Origin: JAUIIK01 sp963745675
GTDB taxonomy: Bacteria > Chloroflexota > Chloroflexia > Thermomicrobiales > CFX8
NCBI GenBank assembly: GCA_963745675.1
Contig: CAVUYM010000020.1
Coordinates: forward strand, 179,706 to 243,705
Length of the DNA stretch: 64,000 nt
Direction of reading: 5' to 3'
This document shows positions 50,252 through 59,065 of this stretch, in pieces. A program made the position numbers and the translations under genes. The stretch's first letter is position 1. Each line of letters starts with the position of its first letter. Under the pieces are notes generated by a model, which made no database searches, was not told the DNA's origin, and saw only the letters and a program-made list of their open reading frames with translations.

Positions 50252-50275
50252 GGTACCGCTCCGTTCAGTCACTTA

Positions 50276-50420
50276 GGGAAGAGGAAACAGGTAACAGGGA
50301 ACAGTGGCAACGAGGGTGTAGCAGATTCGTCCGATATCACCCACAAAGATCCGGGAAATGCAATACCCAGACGCTACTCTGGCTGCTTCCCTATTCCCTG
50401 TTACCTATTTCCTCTTCCCT
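50276..50420. repeat. 145-bp element with 29-bp terminal inverted repeats (MITE-like)
   Basis: The left end GGGAAGAGGAAACAGGTAAC (continuing to 50304) is matched at the right end (50392-50420) by its reverse complement with two mismatches in 29. The internal sequence is unrelated to coding. It sits in the metG leader between the T-box terminator and the start codon. A shorter relative, CTATTCCCTGTTCC, lies near 40702 upstream of gltX. Confidence 0.75.
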
Positions 50421-50425
50421 CAACA

Positions 50426-50472
50426 AAAAATCCCAAGGCCCTGCACCCGCCTGGGGCGAGGGGCCTCGGGAT
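50426..50472 (-). terminator. T-box-controlled intrinsic terminator
   Basis: Minus strand: CCCGAGGCCC pairs with GGGCCTTGGG and is followed by six T. It is downstream of the T-box sequence, which would form the competing antiterminator with the 5' part of this hairpin. Confidence 0.9.
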
Positions 50473-50700
50473 GAAGCGCTCGCGGTACCACCCGGCTTCG
50501 CCGGTGCCTTGCGGACACCAGCCTCAGCGACTGAACGTTGCCAGCCAGGGATGGATAACGGCTTCCCCTGTTCCGGCCCGGATTACCGGAGGATTTCACC
50601 CGGGCAGCTCGAAGGTCATTTCCGATCGGCGAACGGTTCACTATCGCAGCAACAGTGACTCTCTTGGCCGCCTGGCCCGACCGGCTCTCCTCGTCATAGC
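50426..50700 (-). promoter_or_regulatory. T-box riboswitch, methionine specifier
   Basis: The conserved antiterminator motif GGGTGGTACCGCG (50482-50494, minus strand) is followed by the terminator. Upstream is a Stem I with GACGAGGAGAG (kink-turn type), AAGAGAGTC, and an apical TGTTGCTGCGA. Its specifier segment reads GAAATGACC, where ATG (50619-50617) matches the Met codon expected for metG. Uncharged tRNA-Met should prevent termination. The specifier assignment is by comparison with T-box consensus. Confidence 0.9.
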
Positions 50701-50746
50701 CATTGGATGTCTGATAACCGCCGCAGATGAGCGACGGTGAATTCGT

Positions 50747-50775
50747 AGAATAATCAACACTGTGCTGTTTGTCAA
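50747..50775 (-). promoter_or_regulatory. metG leader promoter
   Basis: TTGACA (50775-50770), exact 17-base spacer, TATTCT (50752-50747) on the minus strand. Transcription would begin near 50740, upstream of the T-box. It lies next to the divergent gene at 50805. Confidence 0.75.
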
Positions 50776-50804
50776 ACGGGATGCACCGATCGGAGGAGAG
50801 ATCA

Positions 50805-51302
50805 TTGCAAGCACAATCTCAAGTAGCGCCCGCATTTATTGAGATGGCCCACAACATCGTCTGGTGCACCGTCGCGACGGTCGATCGCGAGGACCGGCCG
50901 CGCAGCCGCGTTCTCCATCCGATCTGGGAGTGGGATGGTCAAACCATCACTGGCTGGATCGGGACGAGCCCGACGCCATTGAAACTGGCTCATCTCGAGC
51001 ACAGCCCGTATGTCTCTTGCAACTACTGGTCGCCGGACCACGACACGTGCACAGCAGAATGCCGGGCTAGCCTCCACAACGACGATGAGACGTGCGTGAG
51101 AGTTTGGGAGCTGTTCAAGTCTGCACCGGAACCGGTTGGCTATGATCCCGCGATCGTTCCACCGTGGGCTGGCGGACCAACGTCGGATGGGTTCGCCGTC
51201 ATGCGACTGGAACCCTGGCGCTTGCGCGTTTTCCCGGGGACGGTGCTGCTCGGTCAAGGCGGCGAAGTTCTCGATTGGCGGGAATCCGGCGCGCCCGTCT
51301 AA
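50805..51302 (+). CDS. Pyridoxamine 5'-phosphate oxidase-fold protein
   Basis: 165-residue flavin-binding split-barrel protein. The stretch IVWCTVATVDREDRPRSR followed by VLHPIWEWDGQTITGW is typical of the PNPOx-like family (FMN or F420 binding, general stress or heme-related reductases); the substrate is not predictable. The start is taken as TTG 50805 because GGAGGAG lies six bases upstream; in-frame candidates upstream have no ribosome site. It is divergent from metG, and its promoter must overlap the metG promoter region. Confidence 0.85.
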   Translation: MQAQSQVAPAFIEMAHNIVWCTVATVDREDRPRSRVLHPIWEWDGQTITGWIGTSPTPLKLAHLEHSPYVSCNYWSPDHDTCTAECRASLHNDDETCVRVWELFKSAPEPVGYDPAIVPPWAGGPTSDGFAVMRLEPWRLRVFPGTVLLGQGGEVLDWRESGAPV

Positions 51303-51481
51303 TTAGCATGGTATTTCAGATAGGGATGGGACTCGAAGAGGAGCTGGCTCGCCTTCGCATTAGCCCGCTCGATTGTTCAGTTGACGAGTCGGGGTTGACT
51401 CGATGCGTATTCAGCCATACACTGCTCCATGGACCATTAAGAAGTCGGCAGACTTGATCGCACGGAAGGAAAGGCCAGATA

Positions 51482-51610
51482 GTGAACAACAACATCACCG
51501 CTAACATGCTGGCCGTTTCGGTCGTGATTCCAATCCCAGACGCCATTATTGGTGTGTCCGGGGGTGGAGTGCGCCCGGCGCCCGCGCGAATTTGGAGTAG
51601 ACGCTGCTGA
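51482..51610 (+). CDS. Putative 42-residue leader peptide upstream of an ABC exporter
   Basis: GTG 51482 with AAGGAAAGG about eight bases upstream opens a 42-codon frame ending TGA at 51610. The peptide has a hydrophobic, Val/Ile-rich stretch (MLAVSVVIPIPDAIIGV), then Gly/Pro/Arg-rich RPAPARIWSRRC. It stops 27 bases before an intrinsic terminator that precedes the ABC ATPase gene. This is the layout of ribosome-controlled attenuation of antibiotic-resistance or amino-acid genes. It is inferred from layout and could be a chance ORF. Confidence 0.45.
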   Translation: MNNNITANMLAVSVVIPIPDAIIGVSGGGVRPAPARIWSRRC

Positions 51611-51637
51611 GTTTCTAAGGACATAGAGCGACTTTCC

Positions 51638-51674
51638 AACCGCGGGCGGACCAGAAAAGGCCCCGCGGTTTTTT
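51638..51674 (+). terminator. Intrinsic terminator between leader ORF and ABC exporter
   Basis: Perfect 9-bp stem AACCGCGGG / CCCGCGGTT followed by TTTTTT. It lies 79 bases upstream of the ABC ATPase start and on the same strand, so it either ends an upstream transcript or attenuates the exporter operon. Confidence 0.85.
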
Positions 51675-51752
51675 GTTGCCTGCTTCGGTCCAATGCGAGT
51701 GCGCGTACGAGCGACTGTGAATAGGACGAAATTGAGCGGAACTTTAGATGTA

Positions 51753-52670
51753 ATGAGTACGAATGTGACGAGCAAAGGTGAAGTACGCGATTCGCGGGAA
51801 GAAGATTCGATGACATACACAGGACAAAACAAAGCAATAGCGGTCAGCTTCGAGCATGTCTCGAAGACATTTGGCGGCAAGCGGCAGCGGAATCGATGGA
51901 TGCGGCGCGATGAAAGTAAGCCGGTGAAACTGGTCAAGGCTCTCGATGACGTTTCGTTCGAGGTGCGAAGAAACGAGATCTTCGGGATTCTCGGGGCGAA
52001 TGGAAGCGGCAAATCGACGCTTGTGCGGCTGATCTCGACCCTGCTGATCACCGATGAAGGCCGCATCTCGGTCTTTGGCTACGACGTTCGGGAAGATGAG
52101 AGCGAAGTCAAGCGGCTGATCAATCGCGTGTCGGTCGAGGCGTCGTTTTTCAAGAAGCTCTCGCCGATGGAAAATCTTCTCTACTCGTCGCGGCTTTACG
52201 GGCGCGGCGGTTCGGAACTGCGGCGCGACATCAAACAGATTCTGGTCGACCTCGGCATACCTGAGGATCGCATCACCGTGCCGTTGGAGACGATGTCGCG
52301 TGGTATGCAACAGAAAGTGGCGATTGCTCGCGCTTTCCTGACGTCACCGACGCTGCTACTGCTCGATGAGCCGACGACCGGACTCGACCCGAGATCGAAA
52401 AGGGATGTTCAGCGCTTCGTCCTGGATCTCCGAGAAACGCACGACGCGACGGTTCTGATCTGTTCGCATGACATGGACGAAGCCGAGAAGCTGTGCGACC
52501 GCATTGCGATCATGGACAACGGGCGTATCGTGGCGACCGGCACCGTCGGCGAGTTGAAGGCGCAGGTTCGAGGACGCGATGGCAATTTCAACCCGACGCT
52601 TGAAGATGTCTACATGGCGCTCACCGGTCACGAACTCGTCCAGGAGAAGGAAGTGGTGGGCGTGGCGTAG
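51753..52670 (+). CDS. ABC transporter ATP-binding protein (drug/polysaccharide exporter type)
   Basis: ATPase of an ABC-2 exporter, about 305 residues. Walker A GANGSGKST, Q-loop region, signature MSRGMQQK (a variant of LSGGQ), Walker B LLLLDEPTTGLD and H-loop CSHDMDEAE are all present. There is an insertion of basic residues (GGKRQRNRWMRRDESK) near the N-terminus, before the first strand. The start is ATG 51753, or ATG 51810 with GAAGAAG upstream. The partner permease starts at 52889, separated by a MITE-like repeat. DrrA-like ATPases of this kind export antibiotics, lipids or sugars; the substrate is unknown. Confidence 0.92.
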   Translation: MSTNVTSKGEVRDSREEDSMTYTGQNKAIAVSFEHVSKTFGGKRQRNRWMRRDESKPVKLVKALDDVSFEVRRNEIFGILGANGSGKSTLVRLISTLLITDEGRISVFGYDVREDESEVKRLINRVSVEASFFKKLSPMENLLYSSRLYGRGGSELRRDIKQILVDLGIPEDRITVPLETMSRGMQQKVAIARAFLTSPTLLLLDEPTTGLDPRSKRDVQRFVLDLRETHDATVLICSHDMDEAEKLCDRIAIMDNGRIVATGTVGELKAQVRGRDGNFNPTLEDVYMALTGHELVQEKEVVGVA

Positions 52671-52694
52671 GAAGAGGACAACCTCTCCGAGTCT

Positions 52695-52805
52695 TGTCAT
52701 TTCGACCGTAGCGGAGAAATCTCAAGCGAACAGCATCGCGGTGTAACCCTGAAATGAAGCGAACCCGCGGCCTGGGAGCCCAATTCCGTTCCGCGCTAAA
52801 TGACA
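52695..52805. repeat. TGTCATTT-terminated inverted-repeat element (MITE/REP-like)
   Basis: 111-bp segment bounded by TGTCATTT (52695) and AAATGACA (52805). The inner TTTCGACCGTAGCGGAGAAA resembles a palindromic repeat seen across many environmental genomes. It splits the ABC ATPase and permease genes of one operon. Confidence 0.6.
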
Positions 52806-52888
52806 GATTCTGAGCAACTGGACAAAGCATCAGGCAATCGAAGACAGCGGTCCAACGTAGGGCCGCAAGTGAAAGTGATGGAATCACA

Positions 52889-53747
52889 ATGTCATACGTA
52901 CCAGCCGCGGCTCCGAACCCGGAGTCGCGGGCACCACACAGAATACTGGCGAGGGAGAGCAAGGCCGCTCTGGCGTTCGTCGAGCGTAACTTCTTCCTGA
53001 CGAAGCGTTACTGGGGTTGGGAAGCGGCCTTCCTGGTCTACACCGGGGCGGCCTCGCTTTCGATCATGTTCATCGGCGCGTCGCAGGATGGCGATACCGA
53101 CCGGCTGATCCTCTTCCTGGCGATCGGGACGCTGGTCTGGGGCTACCTGAATTCGGTCTTCATGAACGTGGCCGAGACGATCGCCTGGGAGCGTTGGGAA
53201 GGCACGATCGAGCACACGATGATGGCGCCGGTCTCGCGGATCACCCACATGTTCGGGATGTCGCTCTTCGCGATTCTCTACGGGCTGATCCGGTCGACCG
53301 TATTGTTCCTGATCCTCGTCGCCTTCTTCCCGCAGATTAGTCTTTCCGAGGCGAATCTGTCCGGAGCGGCGCTGGTGATCGTGGTCGGCAGCTTCTCGTT
53401 CATCGGCTTCGGGATCGTTGGCGCGGTGTTGCCGTTGCTCTTTCCGGAGAAGGGCGAGCAGATGACCTTCATCATCTCGTCGATCCTGCTGCTCGTATCC
53501 GGGCGTCTACTATCCGATCTCGGTTTTGCCGGGTTGGATGCAGCCGCTTTCGGCCATCTCGCCGGCGACCTACGTGCTGGAGGCGATGCGCGCATCGATC
53601 CTCGACGGCGCGCCGATTGCCGACTTCTACGGCGACCTGCTGGCTCTCGGCCTGATCGCCGTCATCGCGATCCCGGCCGGCATGGCCATCTTCGGCTACT
53701 TCGAGCGCTACGCCAAGCGCACCGGCCGCCTCAAGCGGTCGGGGTAA
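52889..53747 (+). CDS. ABC-2 type transporter permease (one frame break)
   Basis: Membrane partner of the ATPase ending at 52670. About 285 residues with six predicted membrane segments, including AAFLVYTGAASLSIMFIG, LAIGTLVWGYLNSVF, ALVIVVGSFSFIGFGIVGAV and, after the break, LLALGLIAVIAIPAGMAIFG. The conserved NVAETIAWERWEGTIEHTM lies in the first cytoplasmic loop. The frame changes at about 53507: deleting one base after VSG gives VYYPISVLPGWMQPLS, the family's C-terminal signature, ending at 53747. It belongs to the DrrB/ABC2_membrane group. Confidence 0.9.
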
Positions 53748-53892
53748 TCCATACCGGATGTTGAGAGTCGGGGTACTGAAGTGCCCCGGCTTTCGTTTCT
53801 TCTGGCGGAGTCCGAAGTGAGCCGCAACAGGCATACGAAGGTGTCATAGTGCGCACTTTCATCACAATTGTCAGAAGATCTATTGATGATCG

Positions 53893-54159
53893 GTGGGTCA
53901 TGAAGAGACGACTGCCAAAGGTTTCCGGCGCGATCTGAGCGAACATCTCAGTCATGCTGAGTACGCTGGTGAACGGGTGACGGTGACCAGGAACGGTAAA
54001 CCAGCTGCAGTATTGATCTCCCTGGAAGATTACGAACTGATCCGGGAGATTGAAGATCGAATCGATGGAGAAGCGGCCGAAGAGGCTATCCGGGAGTCTG
54101 ATGCCGAAGGATGGCTTTCCTGGAAGAAGCGACGGGCGAGCCTGAGATCTGTAATCTGA
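53893..54159 (+). CDS. Type II antitoxin, Phd/YefM family
   Basis: 88-residue antitoxin. The Phd/YefM DNA-binding part contains LSEHLSHAEYAGERVTVTRN and GKPAAVLISLEDYELIREIE; the acidic C-terminal tail would wrap the toxin. It starts at GTG 53893, and the region upstream has no strong ribosome site. Its stop overlaps the toxin start by one base (TGATG), the usual coupled arrangement. Probably represses its own promoter. Confidence 0.9.
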   Translation: MGHEETTAKGFRRDLSEHLSHAEYAGERVTVTRNGKPAAVLISLEDYELIREIEDRIDGEAAEEAIRESDAEGWLSWKKRRASLRSVI

Positions 54160-54425
54160 TGAAGTACACGACCACGTGGTCCCGACGAGCGACCCGATCG
54201 CTCAGGAGCCTTGAAGCATCCACAAGACGACGAGTCCTCGACAAGGTCCGTGATCTCACGAACGAACCGCGATCTCTCGACTGCGAGTCGCTTGCGGGTC
54301 CGTCCTTCCGCGTGCGCGTCGGCGTTTACCGCGTCATCTATGACATTCGGGAAGAAGAAATCCGTATCGCCATCGTGCTAGTTGGTCATCGACGCGAGAT
54401 CTATGAGCAAATGAAACAGCTGTAG
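54159..54425 (+). CDS. Type II toxin, RelE/ParE superfamily
   Basis: 88 residues from ATG 54159. The RelE fold is evident in WSRRATRSLRSLEASTRRRV, DLTNEPRSLDCESLAG, VRVGVYRVIYDI and LVGHRREIYEQ; the last segment carries the usual basic/aromatic catalytic residues of mRNA-cleaving RelE toxins. It forms a pair with the Phd/YefM gene. RelE (mRNase) is favoured over ParE because of VGVYRVIYDI and GHRREIY, but this is not certain. Confidence 0.9.
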   Translation: MKYTTTWSRRATRSLRSLEASTRRRVLDKVRDLTNEPRSLDCESLAGPSFRVRVGVYRVIYDIREEEIRIAIVLVGHRREIYEQMKQL

Positions 54426-54517
54426 TAGATTGCTTACTGTTCGAATCGCGACATGCCGTCCTTCAAGCGCGTGCTATCTTGCCAAACACAGAAATGTAAT
54501 AAGCAAGGAGCAATGAT

Positions 54518-55574
54518 ATGACCGACCACGACCGAAACTACGATCTGATGCTGGAGCTGATGGAGATTCCGGGGCCGACCGGCCAGGAGGGGCCGGTGAT
54601 GGACTGGCTTCGGGAACGCTGGCAGGGGCAGGTCGAGGAACTGTGGACGGCGCGTGGGGGCAATCTCTTCGCCCACATTGGTGGCTCGGGACCGAAACTT
54701 CTGGTTGAGGGCCATGCCGACGAGATCGGGTTCGTTGTCCGCAGCATCGATGAGGACGGATTCGTCTGGCTCGCCAGTGGGCAGAACCCGCGTAGCGATG
54801 TCGACAAGCGCTTCCCGATCGGTCAGCCCGCGTCTGATTATGGGACGCGACACCCAGATCGAAGGAGTATTCGCGACAACAAGTGGCCACATCCTGACCG
54901 ATCAGCAGCGCAGTCAGCATCTTGACCATTTCCAGGTCTTCGTCGATATCAGCGTCTCGTCACGGGAGGAAGCGCTAGAACTTGGCGTCCATCCGGGCGC
55001 AGGAGTGATCTGGAATCCGCCGACGCGACGCGTCCGAAACCGGGTCACTGGCAAGGCGGTCGACGACCGCTTCGCCCTGGCGATCATGACCCTGCTGCTC
55101 GAAGATCTCGATCGCGATCAGCTCGCCTACGATCTCTACTTCTGCGCGACGATTCAGGAAGAGATCGGACTCGTCGGTGCAAGCTCGATACGCCACGATC
55201 TTGATATCGATCTCGCGATTGCCCTGGACAACGGCCCGGTAGGTGACATCCCGACCGTCGACCGGCGCTCGCTGCCGACCCGGCTGGGTGGCGGACCGAC
55301 GCTTGTCCACAAGGATGCCCGCACCCACTACACCAAGGATCTGATCTGGCGGCTTTCCGACATCGCCGATGAAGCAGGTATCCCTGTTCAGCACGCCGTC
55401 TGGGAGTTCTTCGGCAGCGATGGCGACGCCCTGATCCAGCAGGGCATCCCGACCGCCCTCATCGGCTTGCAGACCCGCTACACCCATTCGCCATTCGAGA
55501 CTTTTGATCTGGAGGATTTCGAAGGGGCGCTGCGGTTGGTGCAAGCGTTCGTTTCTACACCGCCGCCCGTGTAG
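54518..55574 (+). CDS. M42-family metallopeptidase (one frame break)
   Basis: Di-metal aminopeptidase of the M42 (glutamyl aminopeptidase/endoglucanase-like, TET) family, about 351 residues. Metal and catalytic signatures: EGHADEIGFVV, the insertion HPGAGVIWNPP, GKAVDDRFALA, catalytic Glu in IQEEIGLVGA and AIALDNGPVGD. The frame changes near 54820 (after VDKRFPIG), with one extra base. ATG 54518 follows AAGGAG. It sits between two toxin-antitoxin pairs. Two decayed copies of its 3' end occur at 56027-56254 and 63797-63974. Confidence 0.9.
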
Positions 55575-55586
55575 TAGGCGGGACTT

Positions 55587-55790
55587 ATGCTGAAGGTTCG
55601 TGACGTCATCCGGTTGCTCGAGCAGGATGGTTGGATACTTGACCGGGTTCGAGGCAGCCACCGAATATTCAAACATCCCAATCGGCCGTATCGAGTGGTC
55701 GTAGCGGGCAAGCCTAATCACGATCTTTCATCCGGAACGTGGAACAATATCCAGAAGCAGGCTGGATGGAGAGAAGGACCGCCAGGATGA
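55587..55790 (+). CDS. hicA: HicA-family toxin (mRNA interferase)
   Basis: 67-residue double-stranded-RNA-binding-fold toxin with the family signature GWILDRVRGSHRIFKHP, where H25 is the catalytic histidine, and a basic C-terminal half (VVAGKPNHDLSSGTW). It starts 13 bases after the M42 peptidase stop, so it may be co-transcribed with it. Its stop overlaps the hicB start by four bases (ATGA). Confidence 0.95.
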   Translation: MLKVRDVIRLLEQDGWILDRVRGSHRIFKHPNRPYRVVVAGKPNHDLSSGTWNNIQKQAGWREGPPG

Positions 55791-56008
55791 GACGATATGC
55801 GATCGTAATTGAATCCGCCGGTGACAACTTTTCTGGTTATGTGCCCGATCTGCCGGTCTGCATCGCCACCGGTGATACTCCAGACGAGGTGGCCGAACTC
55901 CTGAGAGATGCGATCGATCTCTATCTTGAATCGCTCCTCGAAGATGGTGAACCGCTGCCGGCACCCCCGCCGACGGTTGACGCCAGGGTTATAGACGTCG
56001 CTGATTAG
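55787..56008 (+). CDS. hicB: HicB-family antitoxin
   Basis: 73-residue antitoxin with the partial RNase H fold of HicB: MRRYAIVIESAGDNFSGYVPD, then the LPVCIATGDTPDEV and LRDAIDLYLESLLEDG motifs. ATG 55787 overlaps the hicA stop. There is no C-terminal DNA-binding domain, so this is the short HicB form, which neutralises HicA but may not repress by itself. Confidence 0.93.
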   Translation: MRRYAIVIESAGDNFSGYVPDLPVCIATGDTPDEVAELLRDAIDLYLESLLEDGEPLPAPPPTVDARVIDVAD

Positions 56009-56026
56009 CTGACGACTAATGCTCGT

Positions 56027-56254
56027 TCATAAGGACGCCGCGCCAATCAGACCAAGGATCTGATCTGGCATTTCTCCGGGATAGCGGGTGAAGCCGACAT
56101 CCCGGTCCAGCAAGCCGTTTGGGAATTCTTTGGCAGCGATGGCGACGCATTGATCCAGCGGGGCAGCCCGACCGTGCAGACCCGCTACACCCAATCGCCC
56201 TTCGACTTCTTCGATTTGGTCGATTTCGACGGAGCGCCCCGGCTGCTGAACCCG
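56027..56254 (+). pseudogene. Fragment of M42 peptidase gene (3' part)
   Basis: DNA and protein resemblance to bases 55300-55540 of the M42 gene: TKDLIWHFSGIAGEAD, VWEFFGSDGDALIQ and TRYTQSPFDFFDLVDF align, with a short deletion (the TALIGL segment is missing). There is no start, no N-terminal metal site and no stop of its own. It lies about 450 bases downstream of the intact gene, beyond hicAB, as if a tandem copy had decayed. Confidence 0.82.
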
Positions 56255-56283
56255 GTGCGACGAAACTATCGCGATTGGCGTTG

Positions 56284-57352
56284 TCAGACGACGACCTGGC
56301 CGGAGATGACGATTGGCCGCTCATCGGCAGACAGGCTCGCGTTGGGTGTCACGAAGTCGATGTTGAGGGACGAGGCGTTCTGGCCGCCGAGGTAGCGGTT
56401 TTCGCCGAAAGCGATGAAGAGGCTGCCGTGGCGGTGTTCGTCGACGAGGACCCAATCGATCTCGGCATGCAGCTCGGGATTGAGGCCTATGCCGATGTGG
56501 CTGATCCGGCGCGGTTCTCCGCTGTGCTCGTCGAACATCGCGGCTAATTCGTCGGCTCCTTCGCTGGCTTCGATTGAGACGATGCGCCCATCCTCGAAGG
56601 TGAGAACGACATCCCGCGCAGCCCCGGCTCGTGGGAGGAAGAGCTTCCCGGTTGGGCTGTCTTCAACGACCGTCGTGTAGACCGATCCTGCAGGTAAGTT
56701 GATGACCGGCTGGATCTCCGACGTAGCGGGTACGACGCCCGTATCGGTGTGCCAGTCGCGACCGGTCAGGTCGAGCGCCAGCGTTGAGCCGTCGGGATTA
56801 CTGATGGTGATCCGATGGGCGGATTGGAGGGCAGGGAGCACCCGGTCGATTTCACGCTGCAATGTTTCTGGAGAGGCAGCGACGGCGGGGAGGATGATCG
56901 CTTCCAGTTCGGCCAGGGAAATGCCGAGATTTCTGGCTTTCGCTTCCGTTGGGATGGCGACCAATACCAGCGGTAGCTGCCGCCCTTCCTCGATCTCGAC
57001 CAGCCGCGCCGTCGCCTCCCGCCAGGCGGAGAGAGCCGCGGCCGGCACCGTCGCGAGATCAGCTCGTTCGCCACCCAGCACGAGCAGCCGGTCGGCTTGC
57101 CCCATCCACTCTTTACGGTACCTATCCCAGTCCGCGAGATGGTGAGGAACCGTCGTGCTGAGCAGGCGTTCCAGATAGTCGGGTGGCAGGAATTCAATCA
57201 GTGGAGTGGCGCCGCGCTGTTCGAGCGCTAGCAGGATCTCTGCCAGTCGCATCGTGCCGTCCACTGCGTTCCCTGACCAGGACCAGCATCCCCTGCTGCA
57301 ACGTCAGCGCGTCGGCAACGCGTTGAGCGACGACCGGCCAGTCGGTTGTCAT
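56284..57352 (-). CDS. M29-family (AmpS-like) aminopeptidase (one frame break)
   Basis: About 355-residue metallo-aminopeptidase of the thermophilic M29 family. The N-terminal domain begins in one frame (MTTDWPVVAQRVADALTLQQ at 57352) and moves to another near 57275; one extra base explains it. Then come PDYLERLLSTTVPHHLADWD, the metal-site stretches LNLPAGSVYTTVVEDS-like, SHIGIGLNPEL and ENRYLGGQNASSLNIDFV. GIGLNP and the final histidine/aspartate region correspond to the family's metal ligands. Cytoplasmic. It is convergent with the M42 fragment. Confidence 0.82.
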
Positions 57353-57456
57353 CGTCGAGATCCCTCCATCAGTGAACATAATAGGCGGAGATACTTGCGT
57401 AGCTCCGTCACTTTACCAACGTTACCGTTGTAGGAGACGTGGCCGAGGGTCAGGTC

Positions 57457-58745
57457 TCAACCAGAGATCTTCGCAGCGCGCAGGGAGCGGTTGAGCGTCA
57501 GTACCGTGATTAGTCCGACCAGTCCGAGCGAGCCGGTCAATGCGATTGCGGTTTGTGCGCCTGCCGTAGAACTCAGTCCGCCGATCAGGAGCATGCCGAA
57601 TGGAGTCAGTCCGATGGCGGTAGCGATGAGGCCAAGTGCACGCGCTCGAGACTCGGCCGGGGTTGCGCTCAGCACCAGCGCGGCCTGGTAGGCGGCGAAA
57701 AAGCCGATGCAAATGCCGAGCGAGAACTGGATAAGCAGTGATAAGGCGAAGATCGGCGATAACGCCAGGGCGACGAGCAAGCTGGCCGCGGCGACAGAAC
57801 TGCCAATGAACCACGCTCCCTGGCGTGTCGGACCGGAACCGAACGCGAGCCAGGTTGTCGTCAAGACTGCCCCGACTCCATCGGCGCTGGCTAGCAGCCC
57901 CATGCGGAATGGTCCGAGGGACAGGATGTCGCTGGCGACGATTGCGATCAGTTGCTGATAGGGGAAGACGAGCACGTTGATGATCACCGTGACGATCAGC
58001 ACACCGCGTACTGCGGGTATGCGCAGCACCTCACTCCAACCACTGCGCAGGGCACTAATCAATCGCAATGATTCCGTCGGAGGTCTCTGTCGCTCCGGCA
58101 ATCTGCGTTTCAGGGCGATGAGCCAGAGCAGACCGAAGCCATAAAGACCAGCCAGGCACCAATAGCCAAGCGAGGCATCGCCGACGGTTAGGAGAAACCC
58201 GGCGCCGATCGTCGCAACGATCTTTGCTCCGTTCATCGACAGCGATTCGAGCGACATCGAATTGGCGAGCAGCCTGCGTTCCTGGACCTCGTCAATCAAC
58301 GAACGCCGGGCAGAGAAATCGGCCGCCCAGCCGCTACCGATGAGGGCGACCATCGCATAGATGATCCAGATCGACTCCAGTCCAAGCATGAAGACGCTTG
58401 CGAGGACGAGCGCGGCGCACAGGTCGAGGGCGTGAATTCCTATGAGAACATCGATGCGGCGGACGCGATCGGCGAGCACGCCGAGGGCAGAGCCGAATAG
58501 AAGCATTGGCAGCATGCGGCAGAAGGCGCTCAGGCCCAGCTGAAATGGCGAATCGGTGATCTTCAGGACGATCCAGCCGGTTGTGATGATTTCGACCCAA
58601 TAGGCGCTGTAGAAGATGATCCCTGATAGCCAGATCCGCCGGTAGTCTGGCGAGGCCAGGACACGCGATGAGACACCGCGTAATCCACGTCTTTTTGTGC
58701 CGGCATCTTCAGGAGGAATCGAAGGTTCCTGACTCTCAATGATTT
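57457..58745 (-). CDS. MFS transporter (start unclear)
   Basis: Major facilitator with about 11-12 membrane segments; the cytoplasmic loop after the second segment reads GVLADRVRRIDVL (motif A-like). Conceptual translation upstream continues in frame as SPDYRRIWLSGIIFYSAYW up to about 58745, giving the missing first helix. No ATG, GTG or TTG is found in that stretch before an in-frame stop. Either a rare start or another base error is likely. The later ATG (58515) would remove the first helix. Related proteins include enterobactin/drug exporters (MFS_3). The substrate is unknown. Confidence 0.85.
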
Positions 58746-58872
58746 TGGAAAGCTGCGCTCCCCTGGCTACGTCAGTTTAGACTCTGCTACCGATGATGTT
58801 GTGGACATTCCGGCAATACGCTGCCGCAATAGACTGTTTGCGCTATTATTGCGTTACGTTTGTTGCGCAATT

Positions 58873-58903
58873 GGGCTACAGTGTAGCCCGCCTGTGATAA
58901 AAT
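58873..58903 (+). promoter_or_regulatory. Operator-like palindrome next to a TAAAAT -10 box
   Basis: GGGCTAC-AGT-GTAGCCC (58873-58889) is a perfect 7-bp inverted repeat, followed by TAAAAT (58898-58903). It lies in the divergent gap between the MFS gene and the 95-residue gene at 59066. A repressor site overlapping the promoter is inferred. Confidence 0.4.
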
Positions 58904-59065
58904 AGTAATACCTCAGGCGCGAAGTTACATTCGCGCCGTCAATGAAGCCAAACGGATCGCTGATTAGGTGGTTGAAGAGCTTTGCAATCCACCTGGGGCC
59001 ATAGCTGTCGTTCGATCGAAGCAAGTGTGCTTTGCGACGGAAGACAGTAACAGAAAGGCCACTTT

